Source: Dactylosporangium aurantiacum (GTDB taxonomy: Bacteria; Actinomycetota; Actinomycetes; Mycobacteriales; Micromonosporaceae). Taken from it: 64,000 bases of DNA. The translations under genes and the position numbers were made by a program. The stretch spans positions 62,001-126,000 of the forward strand of contig NZ_JNYJ01000002.1 in assembly GCF_000716715.1 (NCBI RefSeq), written 5' to 3'. Position 1 is the first letter of the stretch, and each line of letters starts with the position of its first letter. Below the pieces are notes generated by a model. That model saw only the letters and a list, made by a program, of their open reading frames with translations, had not been told where the DNA came from and ran no database searches. Below, one piece after another: positions 18,329 to 27,154 of this stretch.

Positions 18329-19795
18329 ATGCTCAACCGACGGAAAGCCCTGGCGCTCGGTGGTGCGGTCGGGGCCGCGAGTCTGTTCATTCCATCCAGT
18401 GCCACCTCCGCTCCATCCGCCGCCGGCGTCCACACGGGGCACCTGCCCCGGCTGACGCCGGCGCGCCGCACCGGCGGGGGGCCGGTCGTGACGCCGTTCC
18501 GGTCGCCGATGCCGTTGCCGCCGTCGGTGGCGCCGGTGTCCACGACCGGCGGCATCGACCTGTACCGGATCCCGATCCGGCCGGCGAAGGTGGAGATCTT
18601 CCCCGGCACGACCACTGACGTGCTGTCCTTCGGCGGTGCCTTCATGGGCCCGCTGATCAGGGCGAAGGCCGGCCGCCGGGTCGGTGTCGTGTTCACCAAC
18701 CAGCTCGGTGAGGCCGCCAACGTGCACCTGCACGGCGGGCACACCGCGGCCAACAGCGACGGCCACCCGATGGACGTCATCGAGCCCGGCGGGTCCAAGC
18801 CGTACGAGTACCTGAACCGGCAGCGCGGGGCGACGCTGTGGTACCACGCGCACGAGCACCACACCGAGGCCGAGCACGTCTACCGGGGCATGCACGGCTT
18901 CTACGTGATCGACGACGACGCCGAGTGCGACCTGCGGCTGCCCGCCGGCCCGTACGACGTGCCGATCATGCTGCGCGACGCGCTGTTCGACGACCAGCAC
19001 CAGCTGGTCTACGACGACCCCGGCAACCGGCCGACGATCCTGGTCAACGGCAAGGTCCAGCCGTTCTTCCGGGTGGCCGCGCGCAAGTACCGCTTCCGGC
19101 TGCTCAACGCCTCCACCGAACGCGCCTTCGACCTGCGCCTGGAGGGCGCGTCGATGACGCAGATCGCGTCGGACGGCGGGCTGCTGCCGGCCCCGGTGCC
19201 GCGCCCGCAGGTCGGGCTGTGGGCCGGTGAGCGGGTCGAGGTGGTGGTCGACTTCGCCCAGGTGCCGATCGGCGGGCACGTCCTGCTGCTCGACGGTGAC
19301 CAGCCACTGCTGCGCTTCGACGTGGTGCGGCGGGTCCCGGACGGCAGCCGGCTGCCGGACCGGCTGCGGCCGCTGCCGCCGCTGCCGGCGCCGACCGTGT
19401 TCCGGGAGGTCGCGTTCAACATCGACTTCACCGGCGACCCGCTGCCGGTCGCCCAGGTCAACGGGCAGCCGTACGACCCCGAACGGGTCGACTTCCGCGT
19501 CCGGCGCGGCACGACCGAGGTGTGGACGGTCCGCAACGCCGACCCGGTGCCCGGCCCCTTCCCGGTGCCGCACAACTTCCACCTGCACATGACGCAGTTC
19601 CGGGTGCTCAGCCGCAACGGCGGGCCGATCACCCTGGACGACGCCGGCCTGAAGGACACCGTCGCGCTGCCGCCCGGGCACACCGTGCAGGTCCAGGCGA
19701 CATTCGAGGACTTTCTCGGCCAGTACGTCTTCCACTGCCATTTCCTGGAGCATTCCTGGCTCGGGATGATGGCGCAGATGCTGATCGTAGAATAG
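18329..19795 (+). CDS. Secreted multicopper oxidase (Tat substrate)
   Basis: 488 aa. The N-terminus NRRKALALGGAVGAASL is a twin-arginine signal. Copper ligand motifs are in order: NVHLHGGHT, LWYHAHEHH, then HNFHLHMTQF and the type 1/trinuclear FHCHFLEHSWLGMM at the C-terminus. So all four coppers are expected, in a three-cupredoxin CotA/bilirubin-oxidase-like enzyme that oxidises phenols, amines or metals with oxygen outside the cell. It has its own promoter and converges on the nitrososynthase gene with a strong hairpin between. It may be the cluster border or a tailoring enzyme; the sequence does not decide this. Confidence 0.9.
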   Translation: MLNRRKALALGGAVGAASLFIPSSATSAPSAAGVHTGHLPRLTPARRTGGGPVVTPFRSPMPLPPSVAPVSTTGGIDLYRIPIRPAKVEIFPGTTTDVLSFGGAFMGPLIRAKAGRRVGVVFTNQLGEAANVHLHGGHTAANSDGHPMDVIEPGGSKPYEYLNRQRGATLWYHAHEHHTEAEHVYRGMHGFYVIDDDAECDLRLPAGPYDVPIMLRDALFDDQHQLVYDDPGNRPTILVNGKVQPFFRVAARKYRFRLLNASTERAFDLRLEGASMTQIASDGGLLPAPVPRPQVGLWAGERVEVVVDFAQVPIGGHVLLLDGDQPLLRFDVVRRVPDGSRLPDRLRPLPPLPAPTVFREVAFNIDFTGDPLPVAQVNGQPYDPERVDFRVRRGTTEVWTVRNADPVPGPFPVPHNFHLHMTQFRVLSRNGGPITLDDAGLKDTVALPPGHTVQVQATFEDFLGQYVFHCHFLEHSWLGMMAQMLIVE

Positions 19796-19841
19796 ACAGA
19801 AGATTTGCCCGTAAGACCGATCGGAGATTGACACCGAAATG

Positions 19842-19870
19842 CCGGGTGCGGGCATTTTCCCCGCACCCGG
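19842..19870. terminator. Bidirectional terminator between multicopper oxidase and nitrososynthase genes
   Basis: An 11-bp perfect stem CCGGGTGCGGG/CCCGCACCCGG with loop CATTTTC is extended by AAATG/CATTT with one bulged base. Both genes end within about 50 bp of it, one on each strand. Confidence 0.8.
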
Positions 19871-19875
19871 ACATT

Positions 19876-21174
19876 TCAGGAACGGTGGCCGCCGGCCCGG
19901 GTGCTGACGTAGTTGTTGTCCCGGTCGAGCTTGAGCGCCTGCCCGCTGAGGTAGCCGACGCCGTCCGGGTACGTGTACGGCTGCATGAACCAACTGGCCC
20001 GCACGTCGCGGGCGAGCCGCGCGAGGGGGTGCCCGGCGGTGTAGGCGGCGCCGCCGACGACGGTGAGGCAGTCGTCGACGAGCGCGGGCGCGAGGCTGTT
20101 GACCGTCATCTTCGCGCACTGGAACGCGGTCATCATCTGCCGTCCCCGCTCGCCCGGCTCCAGCGACGTGTCGGCGGAGACCCGGTCGACCTCGGTCAGG
20201 GCCGCCGCGACGGTCGCCCGGACCGCGAACAGCCGGGCGTCGACGTCGGCGACCAGCGTGCACACCGCGGCCGGTGGCTCGCCGCCCCGGTCGCGCACGT
20301 GGCCGACGGCGGTGTCGCGGGCCGCCTGCGCCGCGCCCACGTAGATGCCGAGCATCGAGCACGAGCTGACGGTCTGTCCGGCCAGCACCGCGTCGTCGCG
20401 GGCGCCGACGCGGCCGCGGGCGAACACGTCGCCGGCCGGCACCGGGCACCGGTCGAACACCACGTCGACGGTGCCGGAGGCGCGCATGCCGAGCGGGTCC
20501 CAGCCGTCGACGACGGTGAGCCCCGGGGTGTCGCGGCGCACGACGGGCGCGACGAGGTCCGGCGGTGCGCCGGCGGCGGGCAGCTGCGCCGAGACGACGA
20601 AGTGCGTCGCGACCGGCCCCATGCTGACCATCGTCTTGCGCCCGGACAGCAGGTAGCCGCCCTCGCCGTCCGGGGCCAGCTCGGTCACCGCGTCGCGGTG
20701 GTCCTTGACCGCGCCGCACACCAGGGCGTCGCCGCGGGCCATGGCCCGCAGCAGCCGTTCGGCGAGCGGCCGGACGGCGGGCCGGCCGTGGCGCCACTCG
20801 TACGTGAGCGTCAACCCGCGGCTGAACTGCACGTGCAGCGCGAGCGCGGTGGACGGGTCGGCCTCGCCGAGCGCCGCCAGGGCCACGGCGGTGTCGTGCA
20901 GCCGCCCGACGCCCAGGCCGCCGAGCTCCGCGGGCACCGTGCCGCCGAGGATGCCGTGGTCGCGGAACCGGTCGAAGACGGCGGTCGGGAACCGCCCGTC
21001 GCGGTGGTTGACCCGGGCGCCGGCGCGCACCTCGTCGAGGCAGCCGCCGATCGCGTCGAGCAGCCGCCGCCCCTCGGCCGTGGCCGGCCGGCGCAGCGCC
21101 CCGTCCGCGCCGTCCGCGCCGTCCGTGGCGGACGTGGCGGACGTGGCGGGCACGGTGGACACGGTGGCGTTCAC
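19876..21174 (-). CDS. Flavin-dependent NDP-aminosugar nitrososynthase (KijD3/DnmZ/EvdC type)
   Basis: 432 aa, acyl-CoA dehydrogenase fold: an N-terminal helical domain, a beta domain (GYLLSGRKTMVSMGP, then GMRASGTVDVVFD) and a C-terminal helical bundle ending in the flavin-site stretch VVGGAAYTAGHPLARLARD. Its position at the end of a deoxyaminosugar operon identifies it as an aminosugar N-oxygenase, which turns the 3-amino group into hydroxylamine and nitroso, the precursor of nitro sugars. True fatty acyl-CoA dehydrogenases would be out of context. The GTG start overlaps the 2,3-dehydratase TGA. The N-terminus carries a low-complexity Ala/Thr/Asp-Gly stretch. Confidence 0.85.
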   Translation of the reverse strand: MNATVSTVPATSATSATDGADGADGALRRPATAEGRRLLDAIGGCLDEVRAGARVNHRDGRFPTAVFDRFRDHGILGGTVPAELGGLGVGRLHDTAVALAALGEADPSTALALHVQFSRGLTLTYEWRHGRPAVRPLAERLLRAMARGDALVCGAVKDHRDAVTELAPDGEGGYLLSGRKTMVSMGPVATHFVVSAQLPAAGAPPDLVAPVVRRDTPGLTVVDGWDPLGMRASGTVDVVFDRCPVPAGDVFARGRVGARDDAVLAGQTVSSCSMLGIYVGAAQAARDTAVGHVRDRGGEPPAAVCTLVADVDARLFAVRATVAAALTEVDRVSADTSLEPGERGRQMMTAFQCAKMTVNSLAPALVDDCLTVVGGAAYTAGHPLARLARDVRASWFMQPYTYPDGVGYLSGQALKLDRDNNYVSTRAGGHRS

Positions 21175-22571
21175 AGCTGCACCGCCCGCGCGTTGAGGAT
21201 CGCCAGCAGGGTCCGGGCCTGGACGTTGACGTAACGGCCGTGCCGCAGCAGGAAGCTCAGCTGGCCCGGGGTGACCCACAGGAACCCCGGCGGCGGCACC
21301 GCCGGGGCACTGTCCTCGTCGGCCTCCACGATGACGTACCGGTTGTTGGCGTGCATGAAGCGACCGCCCTCCTCCGAGTGCAGGGCCAGGTACCGGATCT
21401 GGTGCGGTGCCGCGTTGAGCACCAGGTCCAGGAACGGCGGCCGGTCGGCGCTGTCCAGGTGCGCGGAGTTGCGGGGCGTGCACTGCACGGTCGCGCCCAG
21501 CTCGACGGTGTCCAGGAAGCCGCCCTCGACCCGGGCGTGCACGAGCAGGTGCGGCACCCCGGCGAAGGAGCGCACCACGAAGGCGACGAGCCCCAGCCCG
21601 ACCGGCTCGAACAGCGGCTGGGTCCAGCTGGCGACCTCCCGGCTGGAGCCCTCGACGGCGACCGCGACGACCCGGAAGTACCGGTTCGCCACGTGCGCGA
21701 TGCGGTGCTCGTCGCGGACCCAGTCGGCCACGTCGTCCAGCGGCATCCGCCAGGCCCGCAGGTCGTGCCGGGCCCGCTCGGCGGTGAACCAGGACAGCAC
21801 CTCGGTGTCGGAGTACAGGGCGCCGGCCTCGTCGTAGTCGGCCGGGCAGCAGGCGAGCACCGTGCGGGAGTCCATGTTCACCACGTAGTCGCGGCGCATC
21901 AGCTCGGCGATCTGCCCGAGCGTCAGCCAGCAGAAGTCCTCCTCCAGCGGCACGTCGTCGTACGCCTCGACGATCATGTTGCGGTTGGACTTCTGCAGGA
22001 ACCAGGAGCCGTGCTCCGACTGCAGCACGTCGGCGATGACCCGGCCGCGCCCGGGCCGCACGAAGTAGTCGAGGTACTTCACCGGCGCGCCCCGGTGCAC
22101 GCCGGTGTAGTTGCTGTACGTGGCCTGCACGGTCGGCGACAGCTGCACCAGGTTGGGGTTGCCGGGCTCCATCTTCGCCTGCATCAGCAGGTGCAGCACG
22201 CCGTCGATCTCCTTGGCGAGGATGCCGAGGATGCCGACCTCCGGCTGCACGATGATGGGCTGCTCCCACTCGGCGGCCTGGTACGGCCCGACCGGCGGGC
22301 CGCCGCGCACCACGTGCAGCCCCTCGACGGTGAAGAACCGGCCGCTGTGGTGGCGCAGGTTGCCGGTCGCCTCCTCGAACGCCCAGCCGTCGAGGTCGGC
22401 GAACGGGATGCGGCGCACCTGGAAGCGGTGCGCGCGCCGGCGCCGCTCCAGCCAGGCGGCGAAGTCGGCGGTGCGCAGCCCGGCGCCGGCGTCGGTCATC
22501 GCCGCCGACTGCCACATCCGGACCGAGCTGCTGCTGTCGTTGCGGGTGGCCAGCCTGACAACGTCGTTCAT
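21171..22571 (-). CDS. NDP-hexose 2,3-dehydratase
   Basis: 466 aa, the usual length. It removes the 2-hydroxyl from NDP-4-keto-6-deoxyglucose, the entry step to 2,6-dideoxysugars. Two homologous halves are visible: NLRHHSGRFFTVEGL, GILGILAKEIDGVLHLLMQAK and PTVQATYSNYTGVHRG in the first; NRYFRVVAVAVE, LVAFVVRSFAGVPHLLVHARVE and ATVQCTPRNS in the second. This repeat structure is typical of EvaA/TylX3-like enzymes. The ATG overlaps the epimerase TGA and the stop overlaps the nitrososynthase GTG, so all are translationally coupled. Confidence 0.93.
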   Translation of the reverse strand: MNDVVRLATRNDSSSSVRMWQSAAMTDAGAGLRTADFAAWLERRRRAHRFQVRRIPFADLDGWAFEEATGNLRHHSGRFFTVEGLHVVRGGPPVGPYQAAEWEQPIIVQPEVGILGILAKEIDGVLHLLMQAKMEPGNPNLVQLSPTVQATYSNYTGVHRGAPVKYLDYFVRPGRGRVIADVLQSEHGSWFLQKSNRNMIVEAYDDVPLEEDFCWLTLGQIAELMRRDYVVNMDSRTVLACCPADYDEAGALYSDTEVLSWFTAERARHDLRAWRMPLDDVADWVRDEHRIAHVANRYFRVVAVAVEGSSREVASWTQPLFEPVGLGLVAFVVRSFAGVPHLLVHARVEGGFLDTVELGATVQCTPRNSAHLDSADRPPFLDLVLNAAPHQIRYLALHSEEGGRFMHANNRYVIVEADEDSAPAVPPPGFLWVTPGQLSFLLRHGRYVNVQARTLLAILNARAVQL

Positions 22572-23182
22572 GCCGTCACCTGCGGCTGGCCGAGCCGGCT
22601 CTCCAGGTCCAGGGACTCCTCGTAGCCGGGCAGCAGCCCGGCGGCGAGGGCCTCGGCGAGGGTCGGTGCCGCCGCGTCGCGGGCGGACAGCAGCGGCGTC
22701 ACGCCGTCGGGGAGCGGAAGGCCGAGCCGGTCGTCGTGCGTGGACAGCGCCAGCTCGTTCTCGGCGCGGTACTGCAGCGACAGCACGTAGCACATCACGC
22801 TATCCTCGATCACGATGAATTGGTGCGCTACCCCGACCGGGAGGTAGACGGCGTGCCGGTGCCGCCCGTCCAGGCGCACCGCGTCCCACTGCCCGAAGGT
22901 GGGCGAGCCGACCCGGGTGTCGAGCACCACGTCGATGACGGCGCCGCGCGGGCAGTAGACGTATTTGGCCATGCCGGGCGGGGTGCGGGTGTAGTGCGGT
23001 CCGCGGACCACCCCGGCGCGGGACTCGCTGTAGCTGACCTGCGCCACGTGGAAGAACGGGTGGCCGACCGCCTCGACGAACGCCGACTCCTCCAGCGGTG
23101 ACAGGAACAGCCCGCGCTCGTCGGGGTACACGTCCGGGATGAACTCGACGGCGCCCGGGATCGCCAGTTTGCGCGCCCGCAT
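22568..23182 (-). CDS. dTDP-4-keto-hexose 3,5- or 5-epimerase (RmlC/EvaD family)
   Basis: 204 aa cupin. It inverts C5 (and/or C3) of the 4-keto sugar to give the L-configured product. FIPDVYPDERGLF near the N-terminus, the active-site region VVRGPHYTRTPPGMAKYVYCPRG, then VYLPVGVAHQFIVIED fit RmlC-like epimerases. In RmlC the corresponding motif is RGLHYQ; here it is RGPHYT, as in C-methyl-aminosugar epimerases. It lies 3 bp after the C-methyltransferase gene and overlaps the 2,3-dehydratase. Confidence 0.92.
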   Translation of the reverse strand: MRARKLAIPGAVEFIPDVYPDERGLFLSPLEESAFVEAVGHPFFHVAQVSYSESRAGVVRGPHYTRTPPGMAKYVYCPRGAVIDVVLDTRVGSPTFGQWDAVRLDGRHRHAVYLPVGVAHQFIVIEDSVMCYVLSLQYRAENELALSTHDDRLGLPLPDGVTPLLSARDAAAPTLAEALAAGLLPGYEESLDLESRLGQPQVTA

Positions 23183-23185
23183 CCG

Positions 23186-24436
23186 TCACACCACGCGCAC
23201 GTCGGGCACGTAGAGGATCCACGCGCCGCCCGCCTGCCGGAACGCCTGCTCGTTGCGCATGATCTCCTCGGCGTGGTTCCAGGCGAACAGCAGCGCGTAG
23301 TCCGGGTACGGCGCGGCGAACGCCTCCGGGGGCCGCACCGGGATGTGCCGGCCCGGCGTCAGCCGGTGCTGCTTGGCCGGCGTCGAGTCGCACACGAACT
23401 CGACCAGGTCCGGGCCGACGCCGCAGAAGTTCGTGACGGTCGCGCTCTTCGCGGTGGCGCCGTACGCCACGACGCGCTTGCCCTCGGCGCGCAGCCGGCG
23501 CAGCAGGGCGGTCAGGTCGTCGCGGACACGCGTCACGTTCGCCGCGAAGCGGCGCAGCGTCGCCAGGTCCGAAAGCCCCCGCGCGTCCTCCTCGGCGAGC
23601 AGGTCGCGCACGGCCGCGGACGGCTCCCGCACGCCGGCGCGGGCCAGCGTGTAACGCACCTCGCCGCCGTGCACCGGCAGCCGCCGCACGTCGACCAGGT
23701 CGAAGCCGAAGTGCCGGGCCATCGCCCGCACCGACCCGGCGGAGAACAGGAAGAAGTGCTCGTCGTAGATCTGGTCGAACGACGTCTTGTCCACGATGTC
23801 GCCGAGGTACGGGTCCTCGAAGACGAACACCCCGTCGGGGGCCAGCAGCGCGTCGACGCCCTTGAGGATCGACTCGACGTACGGGATGTGGCACATGGTG
23901 TTGGCGGCGTAGACGACGTCGGCGGGGCCGTGCTGGGCGCGGGTCTCCGCGGCGGTGGCGGCCTCGAAGAACGCGTTGCGCACGGTGATGCCGCGCTCCG
24001 CGGCGAGCCGGGCGACCTGCCCGGACGGTTCGAAGCCGAGGTGGCGCACGCCGGCGGCGCTGATCGTGCCGAGCATGACGCCGTCGTTGCAGCCGACCTC
24101 GACCACGAACGGGTCGGGGCCGCGCAGCGGGCCGTCGAGCAGGTCTCGGGCGGTGCGCTCGAAGTGCTCGCGCATGACGGCGGAGCCGGAGGAGCGGTAC
24201 GGGTACGCGTCGGCGAACATCCGCTCGCGGGGCACCTCCTCGAGCAGCTGCACCATGGTGCACGACCGGCACTGCCCGACGAGCAGGTCGTAGGTGAACT
24301 CGGTGCCGATCTCGGCGGGCTCGATGAAGTGGTCGGACAGCGGCTGCCGGCCGAGGTCGAGGAACTGCACGACCTGCCCCGCGCACACCCGGCAGGTGCC
24401 GGTGCGCGGCTGGTCGGTCTCCGTCGGTGCTTGCAT
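23186..24436 (-). CDS. NDP-hexose 3-C-methyltransferase (TylCIII/KijD1/EvaC type)
   Basis: 416 aa. SAM-dependent addition of the branch methyl at C3 of the sugar. An N-terminal zinc site (CRVC...CRSC), YPYRSSGSAVMREH, the SAM-site motif VVEVGCNDGVML, then DQIYDEHFFLFS and the C-terminal domain KRVVAYGATAKSATVTNF are all hallmarks. ATG at 24436 is chosen because AAGGAG sits 6 nt upstream, overlapping the stop of the aminotransferase gene; a GTG at 24442 would leave no spacer. A 3-C-methyl branch is what nitro sugars such as kijanose and dactylosamine share. Confidence 0.93.
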   Translation of the reverse strand: MQAPTETDQPRTGTCRVCAGQVVQFLDLGRQPLSDHFIEPAEIGTEFTYDLLVGQCRSCTMVQLLEEVPRERMFADAYPYRSSGSAVMREHFERTARDLLDGPLRGPDPFVVEVGCNDGVMLGTISAAGVRHLGFEPSGQVARLAAERGITVRNAFFEAATAAETRAQHGPADVVYAANTMCHIPYVESILKGVDALLAPDGVFVFEDPYLGDIVDKTSFDQIYDEHFFLFSAGSVRAMARHFGFDLVDVRRLPVHGGEVRYTLARAGVREPSAAVRDLLAEEDARGLSDLATLRRFAANVTRVRDDLTALLRRLRAEGKRVVAYGATAKSATVTNFCGVGPDLVEFVCDSTPAKQHRLTPGRHIPVRPPEAFAAPYPDYALLFAWNHAEEIMRNEQAFRQAGGAWILYVPDVRVV

Positions 24437-24446
24437 GCTCACTCCT

Positions 24447-25565
24447 TCACAGGCTCAGGATCACGGCCCGCAGCGCGTCAATGACCTTGTCCTGCAGGTC
24501 CGGCGCGAGCGCGGGGTACATCGGCAGCGAGAAGATCCCGGTGGCCAGCCGCTCGGTGACGGGCAGGTCACCGGCGCCGTAGCCGAGATGGGCGAAGCCG
24601 GTCATCGTGTGCACCGGCCACGGGTAGCTGATGTTCAGGGCGATGTCGCGCTCCCGCAGGCGCTCCAGAATCGTGTCCCGTTGCGGGTGGCGCACGACGT
24701 AGACGTAGTAGACGTGGGTGTTGCCGGGTGTGGTGGCGGGCAGCACGAGGCCGTGCCCGGCGAGGTCGGCGAGCCCTTCGGCGTACCGGGCCGCGACGGC
24801 GCGGCGGGCGTCGACGTACGCGTCGAGCCGGGACAGCTTGCGCCGCAGGATCTCCGCCTGCACCTCGTCGAGGCGGCTGTTGTGCCCGGGGGTCTGCACC
24901 ACGTAGTAGGTCTCGGCCATGCCGTAGTACCGCAGCCGCCGCAGGTTCGCGTCGACCCGCGCGTCGCCGGTGAGCACGGCGCCGCCGTCGCCGTAGCAGC
25001 CGAGCACCTTCGTCGGGTAGAACGAGAACGCGGCGGCCGTGCCCATCGTCCCGGCGAGCCGGCCGTGGTGGCGGGCCCCGTGCGCCTGGGCGCAGTCCTC
25101 CACGACGGTGAGGCCGTGCGCGCCGGCGAGGTCCCGCAGCGGCGCCATGTCGACGCACTGGCCGTACAGGTGCACCGGCAGCAGCACCTTCGTCCGGTCG
25201 GTGACGACCGAGGCGACCTGGCCGACGTCCATCAGGTAGTCCGACTCGCGCACGTCGACGAAGACCGGGGTGGCGCCGACGCTGTCGATGGCCACCACGG
25301 TCGGCGCCGCCGTGTTCGACACGGTGACGACCTCGTCGCCGGGCCCGACGCCGACGGCCTGCAGGGCGAGCGCGACGGCGTTGGTGCCGTTGTCGACGCC
25401 GACGCAGTGCCCGACGCCGTGGTACGCGGCGAACTCCGCCTCGAAGCCGCGCACGCTGTCGCCGAGGACGAGCTGGCCGGACTCGAAGACGGTGCGCACC
25501 GCGTCGAGGATGTCGTCGCGTTCGGTCCGGTACTCCGGCAGGTAGTCCCACACCCGTGTGGTCAT
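24447..25565 (-). CDS. DegT/DnrJ/EryC1 NDP-3-ketosugar aminotransferase
   Basis: 372 aa, PLP-dependent. It installs the 3-amino group on the NDP-3-keto-2,6-dideoxysugar. [16 protein letters not shown], the GVDNGTNAV cofactor loop, [11 protein letters not shown] and the PLP Lys186 in [17 protein letters not shown] define the family. It lies between the C-methyltransferase and a second aminotransferase of a different fold type, with ATGA overlap to the latter. The 3-position is assigned from the neighbouring 2,3-dehydratase and nitrososynthase, not from a residue signature. Confidence 0.92.
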   Translation of the reverse strand: MTTRVWDYLPEYRTERDDILDAVRTVFESGQLVLGDSVRGFEAEFAAYHGVGHCVGVDNGTNAVALALQAVGVGPGDEVVTVSNTAAPTVVAIDSVGATPVFVDVRESDYLMDVGQVASVVTDRTKVLLPVHLYGQCVDMAPLRDLAGAHGLTVVEDCAQAHGARHHGRLAGTMGTAAAFSFYPTKVLGCYGDGGAVLTGDARVDANLRRLRYYGMAETYYVVQTPGHNSRLDEVQAEILRRKLSRLDAYVDARRAVAARYAEGLADLAGHGLVLPATTPGNTHVYYVYVVRHPQRDTILERLRERDIALNISYPWPVHTMTGFAHLGYGAGDLPVTERLATGIFSLPMYPALAPDLQDKVIDALRAVILSL

Positions 25566-26698
25566 GCCGTCACCTCCTCGGCGCTCAGCGGGACGGCGGG
25601 ACGGGTGCCGGGCCGCACGGTGGACAGCCGCTCGACGGCGGCGTCGACGCGTTCGTCGGTCGCGGTGAGCGCGACGCGGACGTGGGCGTGGCCGGGGTCG
25701 CCGTAGAAGACGCCGGGGGCGACCAGGATGCCGAGGCCGGCGAGGAACATGACGGTGTCCCAGCAGGGCTCGTCGCGGGTGCACCACAGGAACAGCGACG
25801 CCTCGGAGTGCTCGACCCGCAGGCCCGCGCCCTCCAGGGCGGCGCGCAGCTTGTCGCGGCGGCGCAGGTACCGCCCACGCTGCTCGTCGACGTGCGTGTC
25901 GTCCTCCAGGGCCGCGGTCGTGCCGGCCGCGATCGGCTCCGGCATGATGAGCCCGGCGTGCCGGCGCACCTCCAGCAGCCGCCGCACGAGGGTCTCGTCG
26001 CCGGTGACGAAGCCGGCCCGGTAGCCGGCGAGGTTGGACCGCTTCGACAGCGAGTGCACGGCGAGCACGCCGGTGTGCGAGCCGCCGCACACGTCCGGGT
26101 GCAGGATCGACGTGGCGGGGACGTCCCAGGCGTGCTCCAGGTAGCACTCGTCGTTGACGACGATGACGTCGTTGGCGCGGCCCCACGCGACGAGCTCGCG
26201 CAGCCGGGCCACGCCGAGCACCCGGCCGTCGGGGTTGCCGGGCGAGTTGAGCCACAGCAGCCGGGCCGGCGCGGGCAGGCCGTGGTGCACGTCGACCGGC
26301 ACGGACTCGGCGCCGGCGAGGCGGGCGCTCACGTCGTACGTGGGGAAGGACAGCGCCGGGTAGGCGACGCGGTCGCCGGCGCCGAGGCCGAGCGCGGCCG
26401 GCAGCCAGGCGATCGCCTCCTTCGTGCCGACCACCGGCAGCACCGCGGACGGCTCGACCGTGACGCCGAAGCGGCGCCGCAGGTAGCCGGCCGCGGCGGC
26501 GCGCAGCCGCGGGGTGCCCTCGGTCGCCGGGTGGCCGGGCGTGTCCGTGCACGCCCGCACGGCGCGTTGCACGACGTCGGGGACCGGGTCGACGGGGGTG
26601 CCGAGGGCGAGGTTGACGACGCCGCCGGGGTGGCGCAGCGCCCGCTCGCGCACCGGGGCGAGCACCGACCACGGAAACTCGGGCAGTTCTCTGATCAT
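25562..26698 (-). CDS. Class I/II PLP aminotransferase (candidate tetracycline C4 aminotransferase, OxyQ-like)
   Basis: 378 aa, fold type I aminotransferase resembling succinyl-diaminopimelate transaminases. [34 protein letters not shown] and the PLP lysine K219 in [16 protein letters not shown] are seen. A sugar pathway needs only one aminotransferase here, and this fold is the one used by OxyQ to aminate C4 of the tetracycline A ring, so that role is proposed. The alternative is primary metabolism (DapC), less likely inside this operon. It is coupled on both sides by ATGA overlaps, the upstream partner being an OxyR-like reductase. Confidence 0.8.
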   Translation of the reverse strand: MIRELPEFPWSVLAPVRERALRHPGGVVNLALGTPVDPVPDVVQRAVRACTDTPGHPATEGTPRLRAAAAGYLRRRFGVTVEPSAVLPVVGTKEAIAWLPAALGLGAGDRVAYPALSFPTYDVSARLAGAESVPVDVHHGLPAPARLLWLNSPGNPDGRVLGVARLRELVAWGRANDVIVVNDECYLEHAWDVPATSILHPDVCGGSHTGVLAVHSLSKRSNLAGYRAGFVTGDETLVRRLLEVRRHAGLIMPEPIAAGTTAALEDDTHVDEQRGRYLRRRDKLRAALEGAGLRVEHSEASLFLWCTRDEPCWDTVMFLAGLGILVAPGVFYGDPGHAHVRVALTATDERVDAAVERLSTVRPGTRPAVPLSAEEVTA

Positions 26699-27099
26699 GT
26701 CGCGCTCCTCGGTGTCGCCGGCCGCACGGTGCGGCCGGTCGGGCCGGCCTGCCAGTCCGCCTCGATGCCCCAGGTGACGATCCGCACGGGGCGGACCCGG
26801 ATCAGGTCCTCGTCGCCGGTGAGCGCCTCCGCGGTGCCGCGGACCTCGAGGCCGCGGGCGACGATCGGCGCCGTGGACGGCAGGTCGTCGACGATGAAGG
26901 CGACCCGGCTGCCGGCCTGCACGTCGCGGTACTTGCGGCTGCGGCGCAGGTCCCGGCCGGTGATGTCGATCGTGCCGAGGTCGGCGTTGTACCGGTAGCC
27001 GACCGGGACGTTGTGCGGGGTGCCGTCGGCGCCGACGGTCGCCAGCCGCCCCAGCTGCTGGGACCGCAGGTACTGCACTTCCTTGGCCGTGAAGGACAC
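26695..27099 (-). CDS. PPOX-class F420-dependent reductase (OxyR-like)
   Basis: 134 aa, split-barrel flavin/F420-binding protein. [41 protein letters not shown] and [13 protein letters not shown] are typical of PPOX-class F420-dependent oxidoreductases. OxyR of the oxytetracycline pathway belongs to this class and reduces the C5a-C11a double bond as the last step, so this is the likely equivalent. GTG at 27099 is preferred, with GAGAGGAG just upstream. The stop overlaps the aminotransferase ATG. The tail after RIVTWG is basic and probably disordered. Confidence 0.82.
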   Translation of the reverse strand: MSFTAKEVQYLRSQQLGRLATVGADGTPHNVPVGYRYNADLGTIDITGRDLRRSRKYRDVQAGSRVAFIVDDLPSTAPIVARGLEVRGTAEALTGDEDLIRVRPVRIVTWGIEADWQAGPTGRTVRPATPRSAT

Positions 27100-27154
27100 G
27101 GTGCTCCTCTCCGCCGGCGGCGGCACGCTGGTGCCGGCCGGGTGGGGGTCGGGG

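Noticed and set aside
19876..21174. Fatty acyl-CoA dehydrogenase
   Set aside because: The fold is shared, but coupling to 2,3-dehydratase, aminotransferase and C-methyltransferase genes fits an aminosugar N-oxygenase.
25562..26698. DapC (succinyl-diaminopimelate aminotransferase) of lysine synthesis
   Set aside because: Sequence class is similar, but the gene is coupled on both sides to cluster genes; kept only as an alternative.
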